Assembly (NCBI GenBank): GCA_047967505.1 | Contig: CM106538.1 | Source of the DNA: Dipteris shenzhenensis | Lineage: Eukaryota; Polypodiophyta; Polypodiopsida; Gleicheniales | Length of the DNA stretch: 64,000 nt | Reading direction: 5' to 3' (one strand) | In this document: positions 20,401-30,298 of the stretch, in pieces | Layout: each line of letters starts with the position of its first letter | Position numbering within the stretch: position 1 is the first letter of the stretch | Notes under the pieces: model-generated | The model's database searches: none | Told to the model about the DNA's origin: nothing | What the model saw: the letters and a program-made list of their open reading frames with translations, nothing else | Made by a program: the position numbers and the translations under genes

Positions 20401-21375
20401 CCTTGCCTTCTGCTGAGGCATTGAGATCCTTGTGAGAGTGATTGAGAGATTGAGAGTTTTCAAGTGATTGCGAGCTGACTCCATTCACTTCCATTGAGTG
20501 AAGAATTTTCGTCCATTGGTGAGAGAATTTCGTCCATTCCTTTTTTCGTTCATTCTTCCGTGAGAATGAGTGGTTCTTCGATTTTTTGTGAGATATATGG
20601 GAAAAGTCCATGTGAGATCCGATTGAGAAAGAGAAAAAGTTTCCGTCCACTATTCTTTCTTTGTGTGAGAGAGAGAAGTTGTTCATTCTTTATGTATGAG
20701 AAAGATTCTTAAAGCAAACCAAGTTTGCGGTGTCTTGGTAAGAGGATCAGTGTTGCTTTCCTTTTTCGAGTTTGGGAGCAAATCTATGTGTGGGTAGCAC
20801 AGCCGGAAAGTGCAAGAGTGCACTGTCTCAGATTGGGATGCCCTTTGCGGTGCAACGAGAGGGTAGTATATGCTACGGGCGAGGACAAAGCCCTTGGTGA
20901 CATTTTTTTTTTTATTTAAGGCTGTTTTGGGGCCTGTTTTGGTGGCGGAAGTTTTCCTCATGCACTTAGAAAGGTGCCCTATTTTTGCTGTGCGACCACT
21001 ATTTCACAGGTCGGTGAAAAGTTACCGCAAAAATTGCATTATATGCCTATGTGCAGAGATATTAGGAGTGACAGAATCATTCGTATTGCCTGTTGATGCA
21101 TAATCATCACTAGGACATGATTGTGTGGTCAAATACCACTTTCTTCAGCTTTGCAGAATTGCGCTTGTGAGGCAGAAGTTGTGTTTTTTGCAGTGACAGA
21201 ATATTTTTGCAGTGTTCTGTAATGGCGTGTGATGCTCTTGCAAATGCGCGATGAGGGCGCCATCACATCCAACAACAAGGAGGCTTCCAACAATGAACTG
21301 CCTCTGCAAACCTCACAAAATCAACGAGCGCCACCACCTACAATTCCTACGTCCACAAGTCTATTGATGGCATCC
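20401..21375 (+). mobile_element. Leader of Copia element 1
   Basis: Non-coding, with repeats of GAGAATTTCGTCCATT and GTGAGAGAGAGAAG. Frames at 20,494-21,103 have no domain. It belongs to the element by position between primer site and gag, although the distance to gag (over 2 kb) suggests insertion of extra DNA such as the repeat that follows. Confidence 0.45.
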
Positions 21376-22015
21376 ACTCCACAGTGACACCTGGAAAGCT
21401 CTCATTTTGCCACATCATCAACCTACCCTATCTGCCACATCATTACCACATTAGCATACGGGAAATGCCACATTATTTGGTCATCTGATTTACCACATCA
21501 TCCCGTAGCACCACATCATCAGTTGACTCATTTGCCACATCATCCCTAATCCACATCATCACCAACATGCCATGTCATTAGTCAAATCCGACTACCACAT
21601 CAGCATTTCTAGGTCAAGTGGCCACATCATCAGTTTGACTATTCAAAGTGCCACATCATCATCGACTTACCATGTCATCAGTCAAAGCTAACTGCCATGT
21701 CAGCATTTCCAAGTCAACTAGCCACATCATCATTTTGACTATTCAAAGTGCCACATCATTGCCTACATGTCATCTACCACGCCAGCAGCAATGACACATG
21801 TCACTACCACATCATCAAGTCCAATCAGCATTGCCATCTCTGCTGCTAACTCAGTATTTGCCACCTGGCACAGACCCCCTGTCAAGCACATAGTCCCTCT
21901 ACAAGTGCACTGTCCACACTGCATGTGAACCCAGTTGCCACATCATCTCTACTCCACAGGCATAGCCCTTGGCAAGCACCCACTCTACATGTGACCCACC
22001 TCGCCACATCATCTC
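21376..22015 (+). repeat. CCACATCATC minisatellite with a higher-order unit of about 100 bp
   Basis: The decamer CCACATCATC or close variants (CCACATCATT, CCATGTCATC, CCACATCAGC) occurs more than twenty times at 15-45 bp spacing. A higher-order unit is visible at about 21,570-21,665 and 21,667-21,760: ATGTCAT.AGTCAAA, then CAGCATTTC..GGTCAA, then GCCACATCATCA, then TTTGACTATTCAAAGTGCC. Confidence 0.8.
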
Positions 22016-22560
22016 ACTAGCACCCTTTTTGCTCCTCCACCTAGATCAAACCGTATCTCTTGATCCAGGAAGTATTTGAGGGCATTCCAAAAAATAAAAA
22101 TGCTTAATTTTTTGTACTCTACGCACTTGTTACATAACACACACATTTTAGCAAAAGTATCACACACTAAATTGAGCCTTGGTGATAACTTACACACACA
22201 TCAGCCTCTACATCGACGCATCTGACCCAGCACCTAAAACAAACAAAGAAAAGGAATCATTTGCTGCTTTTTCATCGCTCCACAGTTGGTCTAGATCTAG
22301 TTCAAAGTATATTAGATCATCCATAGCAGAAAGAACTCCAAAGTAGCCAATCAAAGCCATGTCAAAAAATTCCTAAATAGTATCTACTCGAAGTCAGTCC
22401 CATTGCTCACATGCAGTTTCACATCATCACATTTCTTGAAAACCAACGTTTTACAGTTAAGTGAGCAAATTTCAGAGTGTTTAGAGGTATGGATCGATTG
22501 ACCAGTGGGCAAATTGCACACAATTTGATTTCACACACATATACCTTCATTGTAAAGACT
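22016..22560 (+). other. Spacer before Copia 1 gag
   Basis: No open frame or repeat recognised. It should contain the N-terminal gag codons if the element was once complete, but these cannot be read. Confidence 0.35.
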
Positions 22561-22562
22561 AT

Positions 22563-23510
22563 TTGGCTATTTTTTTGGCATTGTGCACTTTATTCATGCT
22601 TTGTAAAGCCTCTTGGCTATTCCTAACATCATTTGCCATAAGCCTTGTAATAGATTGGATCCATTCACCCAAAGTTTGTTACAAGAGCACTTCTAGAGTT
22701 TCCGCAAGAACAATGAGCTTGTTACAAGAACACTTCCAGAGTTTTCACAACAACAGTAAAACCAGTCATGCTTACATACTCAAAATCAAGGATTACAACA
22801 ATCAACTCGTCGCAGCAGGAGAGACCATGAATCTAGCAAAAATGGTTCAATTCATCTTGAATGGACTAGGAGAGGGATACGAGAATCTAGTCTAAAATAT
22901 TATCATTCAATGGAAAATTCCAACACTGGAAGAGCTGCAGTCAGTGTTACTTGGTGAAGAACTCAGGACGCAAGCCATTCATGCACGCAAAGATCATTCC
23001 AATGATCATGCATTCATAGCTTCAAGTAGAAGCAGAGGCACAAGTAGAGGTAGAGGTAGATCATTTCAACGAAGTGGTCATCATCAACAACAAAGTCATC
23101 ATCAAAGTCAGAATCAACATCAGCATCATCCTCGACAACATTAGCATCAACAAAGAGGAAATCATTCCAACAGAGGAAGATTCCAAGGATGAGGAAATGC
23201 ATCCACCAATGTGTCAAACATTTAGTGAATTATTGCCTTAAGTTTGGACACTATGAAAGAGATCGCTGCAAGAAGCAGTATGACCAAGGCAGTCAATCCA
23301 CCAGCAGCAATCGAGGGAATTTTCTAGGAAGAGGAAATCATCGTGGTGGACATTCAAGTCACAGACATTATGCCAATGAACTTGAGAATATGTTCCTTAC
23401 AAGCGAGGATATGCAGAAGATTGAAATATTATATCTTGACATTGATTGCAATTCAAAAGGGAAATTCAATTATCAAGTCGATCAAGTAGATTAGGATCCT
23501 TGGTACATCG
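22563..23510 (+). pseudogene. Copia element 1 gag
   Basis: Frame 22,563-22,895 ends in a UBN2-type segment: SLLQEHFQSF, then SHAYILKIKDYNNQLVAAGE, then QFILNGLGEGYENLV. After a stop the Arg-rich and His/Gln-rich region RGRGRSFQRSGHHQQQ follows (22,944-23,140), then a degenerate CCHC zinc knuckle region CLKFGHYERDRCKKQY (about 23,233-23,280). Several stops and frame changes make it a pseudogene. It would have encoded capsid/nucleocapsid. Confidence 0.75.
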
Positions 23511-24486
23511 ACAACAGCATCATCTCATATGACAATGCATCAGGAATGGTTCATAGAGATGAAACCATTAGAAGGATAGAAGAATGTCATCTACACAGTA
23601 GATAACACACCCAATTCAATTCAAGGGAAACGCATTCTCCCTATGAACAATTTCACTAGTACGAAAGGATTGGTGAAAGATGTACTTTATGTTTCGAAAC
23701 TCATCAAGAACCTCTTATTAATTGGTCAAATGATGGAACACAACTATTGAGTCACATTGGATGGAGATGAATGCATGATCAGAGACAAATCCAAAGGATA
23801 TCAGCTAGTAGGAAAAGTAGTCAAGGAAGGACGCTTGTTTAGAATGCTAGCTTTAGTACCATATTTACATGCCATGTTAGCTCAACCGCAACAGATGCCA
23901 CTTTTCGCAAAATGACACAAGAGATATTGACATGTCAATGTCAAAAGCTTGATAGAGCTCAGAAATCAGAATATGGCAATTGCAATTCCAAAACTTCAGT
24001 TTCTCGGAAATGCTTGCGAAGCATGTTGCTTCACTAAACAAAAGAGAACCAACTTCGGTAGAAGCACCTCTCGAGCATGAGGTATTCTTTATTTGACACA
24101 AACATATGTATGGGGTTATGCCCAGACCTGTGGCATCAATGGTTCACTTTACTACTTGACTTTCATCAACGACTATAGCAAATATTGTTGGGTCTACTTT
24201 CTGAAAGAGAAATCTAAAGTCTTTTCCAAATTTCAAGAATTCAAATCCATGATAGAAAACCAAACAGGGAGCAAACAGGCAGAAAGATCAAAGTCATGAG
24301 ATCAGACAAAGGAGGCGAATACATGTCTTTAGCATCCACAAACTTTTGCAAAAGTAATGGCATTCGAAGACAATTCACTTGCACAGATACTCCTCAGTAG
24401 AATGCAAGAGCTAAAAGGAAGAATGGTACTTTAGCAGACAACGGCTAGAGCAATGCTCAGTGAGAAGCATCTTTTGAATCAGTATT
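23480..24486 (+). pseudogene. Copia element 1 protease and integrase N-terminal half
   Basis: Order of blocks: WYIDNSIISY at 23,500 (protease, active-site Asp-Ser/Thr-Gly degenerate), VKDVLYVSKLIKNLLLIGQ at 23,665-23,730, then the GAG-pre-integrase zinc region HVNVKSLIELRNQ..ACEACCFTKQKR (23,930-24,055). Next come integrase GINGSLYYLTFINDYSKYCWVYFLKEKSK (first catalytic Asp in FINDYS, about 24,165) and RSDKGGEYMSLAS (second Asp, about 24,300). Sequence stops near 24,485 in mid-integrase where leader DNA of a second Copia begins. No reverse transcriptase or 3' LTR of this element was found. Confidence 0.75.
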
Positions 24487-24917
24487 GGATGTGTTGATAG
24501 GCACAAATTACCTTATGGGATGCTTTATTGATGGACGTTTAGCACACAGATGCTATTTTATGCTGAGGGATAGCTTTGACATATTGCAGTTAATGCATTG
24601 ATAGTGCTATGCTCTCTTGGATGAGACACTATTGATGCTTATGCCCATGGACAGTATTTATGCTTAAGGCATTTGGCTCTTATTGGCATTGGGTTTGCCA
24701 TTGTTTTGTCATTGCAGGTTGACATTTTCTTTTGGGCCAAATTTTCTCATATGGATGCATAGTATATGCACACCAGTCAGATGCATTTTGATGCTTTGAG
24801 CCTTGAGTTTTGGTGACACTATCCTTCATGAAGGTAGATATATTTGGGTGCACTTGGTATCTAGTGTGATTTCTCTCTTCCGGGTACTAGCGTTTGGGAT
24901 TTTGTTTCATTTGCATC
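24487..24917 (+). mobile_element. Truncated leader of Copia element 2
   Basis: From GATGTGTTGATAGGCACAAA onward the sequence matches the reverse complement of about 235-632, the leader of the left-edge element. There is no LTR or primer site before it: the element starts inside its leader, joined directly to Copia 1 integrase. Confidence 0.75.
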
Positions 24918-25515
24918 ATGGCATCCTCTTTTATGTCTAAAAAGGAGCTTTTTAGCATTAAAAATTTTGATAGGACAAACTTTTCTTTGTGGAAAGAACA
25001 GATAAGGGATGTGCTATTCAAAAGAAGTAGATTAAACCCTTGGCAGGGAGCTAAGCCTGGATATGTTTGAGGATGATTGGCATGAGTTGGATGCATTAGC
25101 AAAGTCTACTATTAGAGTTCATCTTGCAGAGTTAGTTTATTTCATAGTAGTAAATGAGCAAACTATGAAAGATTTGTGGAAGAGATTATGAGCAGACTAC
25201 GGAAGATATGTGGAAGAAATTATGTGCCACTTATGAGAAGAAAACTGCCTCTAATAAAGTTTACCTCATGAAGAGGTTGTTTGAGTTGTAGATGAAGGAA
25301 GGGGTCTCCGTTTCTTCTCACTTGAATGAATTCAATATTATTTTCAGCCAGCTTCAAGCTAAGGCAATCTTCCTCTTGTGTTCAATGCCATCCTCATGGG
25401 ACACCTTCCGTACAATTGTCAGTAACTCTGCACCTAGTGGAGTATTGAAGTTTAATGATGTTGTGGGTAGCTTGTTGGCCGAGGAGATTAGATGGAAGTC
25501 TATGGATGGCAACAA
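24918..25515 (+). pseudogene. Copia element 2 gag, N-terminal domain
   Basis: ATG 24,918 gives MASSFMSKKELFSIKNFDR and NFSLWKEQIRDVL, then a frame break near 25,060 and a partly duplicated stretch (AAGATTTGTGGAAGAGATTATG and a near repeat at 25,170-25,230). The frame 25,292-25,519 carries MKEGVSVSSHLNEFNIIFSQL, then SMPSSWDTFRTIVS, the classic C-terminal half of Copia gag (LL.SLP.S...). It ends in a TAG at 25,517. Same family as the minus-strand gag at 1-234. Confidence 0.8.
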
Positions 25516-25519
25516 GTAG

Positions 25520-26098
25520 GATGTAGTCTTAAATGCGCAAAGGGGCAGATCACAGTTTAGGGAGAAGTCTCAAGAAAGAGTGAAGTCTCATACCAAATCT
25601 AGGGCACGGAACATTGAGTGTTACCATTGTGGCAAGAAGGGCCACATGAAAAAGGATTGCTACAAGCTGAAAAGAGAGCAAAAGGATAAGAAAAAGAATG
25701 CAAATTGGGGTGTAAATAAGAAGGAAGAGAGTCCAAGGGAGGATAAAGGAAAAATGAAGATCAAGGAGATTGATGCAGTCACTGATAAAAGTGACAATGA
25801 CAATCTCTTCATGTCTAGTCTACTTGGAGACTTGCTTACCACTTTAGATGATGCATATTACCAGGATTGGATTTTGGATTCTAGTGCTTCATTCCATGTT
25901 ACTCCCCATAGGGAATGGTTCTCCACTTATGACAGTGGAAAGATAAGTTGTGTGCATCTTGGAAATAACTATGCATGTGACATAGTGGGAGCAGGCGACA
26001 TAAAGTTTTCTTTTGCAAATGGGTCTACATTTGTTTTAAAAAATGTGAGACATGCACCTAAGCTAACCAAGAGTCTTATTTCAGCAGGTCAGCTCTAG
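25520..26098 (+). pseudogene. Copia element 2 nucleocapsid zinc knuckle and protease
   Basis: Same frame as the preceding gag after one stop. CYHCGKKGHMKKDCYKLKR (about 25,618-25,675) is a perfect CX2CX4HX4C zinc knuckle. A Lys/Glu-rich linker follows. WILDSSASFHVTPHREWF (about 25,867-25,920) is the aspartic protease active site, but DSG(A/S) is changed to DSSA, so the protease is probably dead. LKNVRHAPKLTKSLISAGQL ends the protease at a TAG (26,096-26,098). Confidence 0.85.
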
Positions 26099-26269
26099 AT
26101 GATGCTGGTTTTGAAACCACCTTTAGTTTTCAGACCACCTTTGATTTTCAGAGTTGGAAAATTCAGAAGGGCTCTATGGTTTTGGCAATGCCAAGTATGG
26201 GACATTGTATCCCTTACATGTATCATGGGTGTCTGATCATGTTGTTGCAATAACCGAGCAACCAAGTAC

Positions 26270-27075
26270 TTCTTTATGGCATTGTCGGTTGGGGCACATG
26301 AGAAAAATGGAATGAAACTCTTATGCCATTTAGGTTAGGTACCGCATTTGAGTTTTTTTTACTTTGAATTTTGTGAGCATTGTCTCTATGGGAAGCAGAC
26401 TAAATCAACCCATAAAAGAAGGGGAAAGAAAGAGCTTGAAAGGCTTGACTTAGTGCATTTAGCCATATGGTCCCATGCCTACACGATCATTAGGCAGGGC
26501 TGAATACTATGTGACATTCATTGATGATGCAACTAGGAAAGTGTATCATGCTGCTATAGCTCGAAAGAGTGATGTGTTCTAGGTATTTCAAAAATGGTTG
26601 GCTTTGGTTGAAAATTAGTCAGGTAGAATGCTTAAATGCATATGGACTGACAATGGTGGAGAGTTTCTCTCTCATGTCTTTCAGCACTTCTGTGATACAC
26701 GTGGGATCAAGAGGGAGCTCACGTCCCCTCATACTTCAGAGAAAAATTCCGTTGTTGCAAAACAGATGTACCGCATATTCAGGAAAGGTTGCAATGTATG
26801 CTTTCCAATGCAAGTCTTTCTGGTGGTTTTTGGGTTGAGGCAATGAAGATAGCAGTGCATGTGATTAATAGATCACCTAGTAAGAGTTCGGATGGTGGTA
26901 TTCTTGAAGAGGCATGGAGTGTAAATAAGCCCTCTTACTCTCATTTGTGTATATTTGGGTGTGAGGCATATGCACACATGCCAAAAGAACTTCAAAAGAA
27001 GCTAGATCCTAAGTCTAGGAAATGCATATTTCTAGGTTATGGTGAGGGTGGAAAGATGGGCTATCATCTCTAGGA
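26270..27075 (+). pseudogene. Copia element 2 integrase
   Basis: LWHCRLGHM (about 26,276) is the HHCC zinc region. EYYVTFIDDATRKVY (26,500-26,545) carries the first catalytic Asp. WTDNGGEFLSHVF (26,642-26,680) carries the second. In the third block, where NGVVER is expected, the text is NSVVAKQM, so the catalytic Glu is replaced. Frames change near 26,790. The part at 26,789-27,073 has AVHVINRSPS and YSHLCIFGCEAYAHMPKE...LDPKSRKCIFLGYGEG, the usual C-terminal integrase motif. Multiple stops make it non-functional. Confidence 0.85.
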
Positions 27076-27244
27076 TCCAGAGGCAAAGAAGATAATACGA
27101 AGCCATGATGTGGTCTTCAATGAGAAGAAGATGCATAAGACACCCATGAGGGATGTGGAAATGAGGAGAATCACTTTCCAGGATGTGAATCCACCCACAT
27201 ATGTTGATAGACAGCAAGCTGTCCATGCACCAAATGTGTAGGAA

Positions 27245-28786
27245 GTGGTGCCACCAGGTACTCCCATAGGTACACAATCAAGGGCAAATGATGGATCATC
27301 TATTGTTGGAAATGATGAAACAAATGTGACTGATATGTATGCGGGACAGCAAGCTGAAATGCCCTTGAGAATATCCTCTAAAGTGTCTACACCACCTAAG
27401 AGATTTGTTCTAGGGGCAAACTATGTGATGCTTATTACTGATTGCGGGGAGCCTTCTTGCTATAAAGAGGCTATGATGTGTGAGGATCAGTGCAAGTGGG
27501 AGTGTGCTATGCCAGAGATGAACTCACTACTAATGAAAAATAAGACTTGGGAATTGGTTTCTTTGCCACATGGAAAGAAAGCATTGCCATGTAAAATTCG
27601 GATCAAAAGGAGTGGAATGAAACCCATTAGTTTTGAGGAAGGTGTCTATTCTATGGAACCACGATCATGGGTCTACAAGATGAAGGTCACATGTGATGAT
27701 GTGCCTAAGTGCAAGGCTCATTTGGTTGCTAAAGGGTTCAAGGAAGAGAAGGGTGTGGACTTTGATGAGATCTTATCTCCAGTTGTGAGGATGACCACAC
27801 TTAGATGTGTACTTGGACTTGTGGCAGTAGAGGATATGGAGCTTATGGTTTTCTTGCATGGGGATTTGCATGAGGAAATTTACATGGTACAGCCGAAAGG
27901 CTTTGAAGAAAAGGGCAAAGAGAATTTGGTTTGCAAGCTGAAAAAGAATCTCTATGGCCTTAAGCAAGCATCTAGAGAATGGTATCAAAAGTTTGATGCT
28001 TTCATTCAGTCCCAGGGTTTCAGAAGATGTGAGATTGATCATTGCCTCTACACTAAAAGGGCTAAGGATAATAGCCTGATACTCCTGGTACTTTATGTGG
28101 ATGATATGCTATTGGCTAGCAAGAACACTTATGAGCTAGATGCATTGAAGGCCAAGTTGCATGAGGCCTTTGACATGAAGGATTTGGGACCTATAGTTCA
28201 TATTCTTGGTTTGCACATCATGTGTGACCAAAGTAGGAAACTCCTTTGGCTTTCACAAAAGGAGTATGTTACAAAAGTGTTGCAGTGTTTCAATATGATG
28301 GGGGGGAAGGAAGTAAGTACTCCATTGCCTCCATATGTGAAATTGAGTCAGGCAGATAGTTGCAAATCAGATGAGGAGAGGGCCATGATGGCCAAGGTTC
28401 CTTATTCATCAGCGGTTGGAAGTCCTATGTATGCTAGAATAGCTACTAGACTGAACATTGCATTTGCAGTGGGAGTTGTTAGTCAGTATATGGCTAATCT
28501 AGGAAAGAGGCATTCAAAGGAAATTAAGTGCATCACGAGATACATGAAGGGTACTAAGGAGATGTGTATCTGCTTTGGCAGAGGAGAGATACATGTACTT
28601 GGGTACACAGATTCAGACTATGCAGGGGGCATGTGGATACAAGAGATCCACTTCTGGTTATGTGTTCACATTTGCAGGTGGTGCAGTGTCATGGATGTCT
28701 CATGCATAGAAGTGCATTGCTTTGTCTACCATAGAGGCCGAGTATGTTGCAGCCACAGAGGGTTGCAAGAAGGCTATATGACTTGA
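27245..28786 (+). CDS. Copia element 2 reverse transcriptase/RNase H, 513-codon open frame
   Basis: The longest credible open frame in the window. AHLVAKGFKEEKGVDFDE and LSPVVRMTTLR open the reverse transcriptase. FLHGDLHEEIYMVQPKGF holds the first catalytic Asp. LKKNLYGLKQASREWY follows. YVDDMLLAS (YVDD at 28,094-28,105) is the catalytic pair. YSSAVGSPMYA and GYTDSDYAGG (about 28,600-28,630) mark the connection and RNase H. Two oddities are visible. About 24 in-frame residues (27,595-27,668) are inserted between KKALPCK and the expected WVYKMK. After YAGG the frame is lost, so the last 50 residues are out of phase. In the live element it would copy RNA to cDNA in virus-like particles. Confidence 0.9.
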   Translation: MVPPGTPIGTQSRANDGSSIVGNDETNVTDMYAGQQAEMPLRISSKVSTPPKRFVLGANYVMLITDCGEPSCYKEAMMCEDQCKWECAMPEMNSLLMKNKTWELVSLPHGKKALPCKIRIKRSGMKPISFEEGVYSMEPRSWVYKMKVTCDDVPKCKAHLVAKGFKEEKGVDFDEILSPVVRMTTLRCVLGLVAVEDMELMVFLHGDLHEEIYMVQPKGFEEKGKENLVCKLKKNLYGLKQASREWYQKFDAFIQSQGFRRCEIDHCLYTKRAKDNSLILLVLYVDDMLLASKNTYELDALKAKLHEAFDMKDLGPIVHILGLHIMCDQSRKLLWLSQKEYVTKVLQCFNMMGGKEVSTPLPPYVKLSQADSCKSDEERAMMAKVPYSSAVGSPMYARIATRLNIAFAVGVVSQYMANLGKRHSKEIKCITRYMKGTKEMCICFGRGEIHVLGYTDSDYAGGMWIQEIHFWLCVHICRWCSVMDVSCIEVHCFVYHRGRVCCSHRGLQEGYMT

Positions 28787-29018
28787 TCATCTAGTCAGAG
28801 ATTTGGGAATTCATATAGGTGTACCAACATTGCATAGTGATTCCATGAGTGCTATTCAGCTACTAGCACGGAATCAGTCTTTCATGCAAAGAGGTACCAC
28901 TTTATTAGGGAGGTACTTGAGGACAAGCGCATAGAGCTTGTCAAGGTTCATACAGATGATAACCCTGTAGATATGCTGGATGAAGAGTCTACCTAGTCAA
29001 GCGGTTTGAGTATTGTCA
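28630..29018 (+). pseudogene. Copia element 2 RNase H C-terminus, out of frame
   Basis: After the break at about 28,630, other frames carry the expected continuation: STIEAEYVAATEGCKKA (28,725-28,775), LDHLVRDLG, LHSDSMSAIQLLARNQSF (28,830-28,885), RYHFIREVLEDKRIELVKVH and TDDNPVDML. One frame change near 28,630, a TGA after KKAI and a small deletion after SFHA separate it from the main frame. Confidence 0.8.
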
Positions 29019-29277
29019 TGTATTGATGGTCATTGGATAGTATGTCCATTCGTTGTTCTCCCTTAAAGGCACATTGGCCTTTAACTGGGAGGTTATGGAG
29101 GTTATAAATCCCACTGTACCTTAATCCTAGTTATGTACAATACTCAAAGACATATATATATGGATGGCATAGAAGATTAGGGTGCTCTGCACCCACCAAA
29201 ACTTGTGTGGCTCTCTCTTCTGGCAGTCCATCTCTCTCACCTTCTTCCATTCCACTTCCATTGTTGAGATCTCTCAA
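29019..29277 (+). mobile_element. 3' LTR of Copia element 2
   Basis: Shares ordered blocks with the minus-strand LTR at 1,665-1,935 (GTTATGTACAATACTCAAA, GAAGATTAGGGT, CTGCACCCACCAAAACTTGT) and ends GAGATCTCTCA, comparable to GAGCACTCTCA before the primer site of that copy. The 5' boundary is approximate. ATATATATATGGATGG near 29,150 occupies the TATA position. Confidence 0.7.
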
Positions 29278-29279
29278 AG

Positions 29280-29540
29280 GAGACACTCATTGGATCGGTG
29301 GGTCCCTTGACACATAGGGCATTGAATGGGTTGTGTCTTGGTGAAGTTGTTCCTATCTCCCATTGTTTGAGAAATCGGTGCCGTTTGGTAGATCAAAATG
29401 TATTGGTCACCTTGTATAATGTAGAGACTTATAATGTTGGACCGATTTGCATTGTCACCATATTGGGGGTACTCATTTCCACTAAAGGTAGATTTGGGGT
29501 CACCCCAATCACTAGGTAGCTCTTCCACTTAGAAGAAAGA
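29280..29540 (-). pseudogene. Ty3/Gypsy gag fragment with zinc knuckle
   Basis: On the minus strand a frame of 84 codons contains [18 protein letters not shown] followed by CPMCQGTHRSNECLL, a CX2CX3HX4C zinc knuckle. The same block occurs at 53,997-54,105 ([11 protein letters not shown], then CQGPHPTNECLY). It abuts the Copia 3' LTR end exactly, so either the Copia landed in a Gypsy gag or this is a flanking scrap. Confidence 0.7.
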
Positions 29541-30146
29541 AATAATGCAGATTGCAGTAGCTGCCCATAGGTGCAACAATGATCTTCGCAGACCTCATGA
29601 CTACCTACATCTTTCGTTCACATCTTCTCGTGCCATTTGTAGCCCATCAGCAACAAACAATCTTTGATATTGTGCACGGTAGACATTCCCTAATTGATTT
29701 TGGTTCTACTTTATGATTGTTGTTGTTTGATCAGTTCTATAGAATAGTTTTACCACTATTCATGAATTGGTTCTATAGTATATTTTTATGGGCATTTAAA
29801 TGCCATGTCTGGATTCCTTTGTAGACTCTTTTGCAGCTACACTACCCCATTTGGTTCCCACCCGTGCAAAGCTGGGACTAATGCCCATCATTTGGGCTAC
29901 CAAAAAGTCTATCAAAATATGAGGATTTTCTTGATATTCTTAGAGAGATCAACAGTGCCATATTTTGTACAGGAAGCATACCTAGAAGATTGGCATACTT
30001 TGTTTTCTCATCAACTCCATCTACATCACCATCGAGCTACTTAGGAGTGTGGGGAGAAGTTTCAACGTGGTCACCTGCATTGGGCACTGAGGTTAATGAA
30101 TCCTATTCTTTGGTCTGTTCATGCTAGGTAGTGGTATAAAACTCTA
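29541..30146 (+). other. Non-coding stretch
   Basis: No domain-bearing frame and no repeat recognised; the frame at 29,805-30,044 is unremarkable. Confidence 0.4.
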
Positions 30147-30159
30147 GTGAAATCAAATC

Positions 30160-30204
30160 CCCTCCCTCCCTCCCCCCCCTCCTTGCCTCCCCCCCCCCTC
30201 TCTG

Positions 30205-30271
<67 letters not shown>

Positions 30272-30298
30272 ATCTATCTATCTATCTATCTATCTCAT
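30160..30298 (+). repeat. (C)n/(CT)n/(CTAT)n compound microsatellite
   Basis: A C-rich stretch (CCCTCCC, CCCCCCCC) runs into about 28 CT units (30,205-30,262) and then about seven TATC units (30,269-30,296). Confidence 0.9.
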
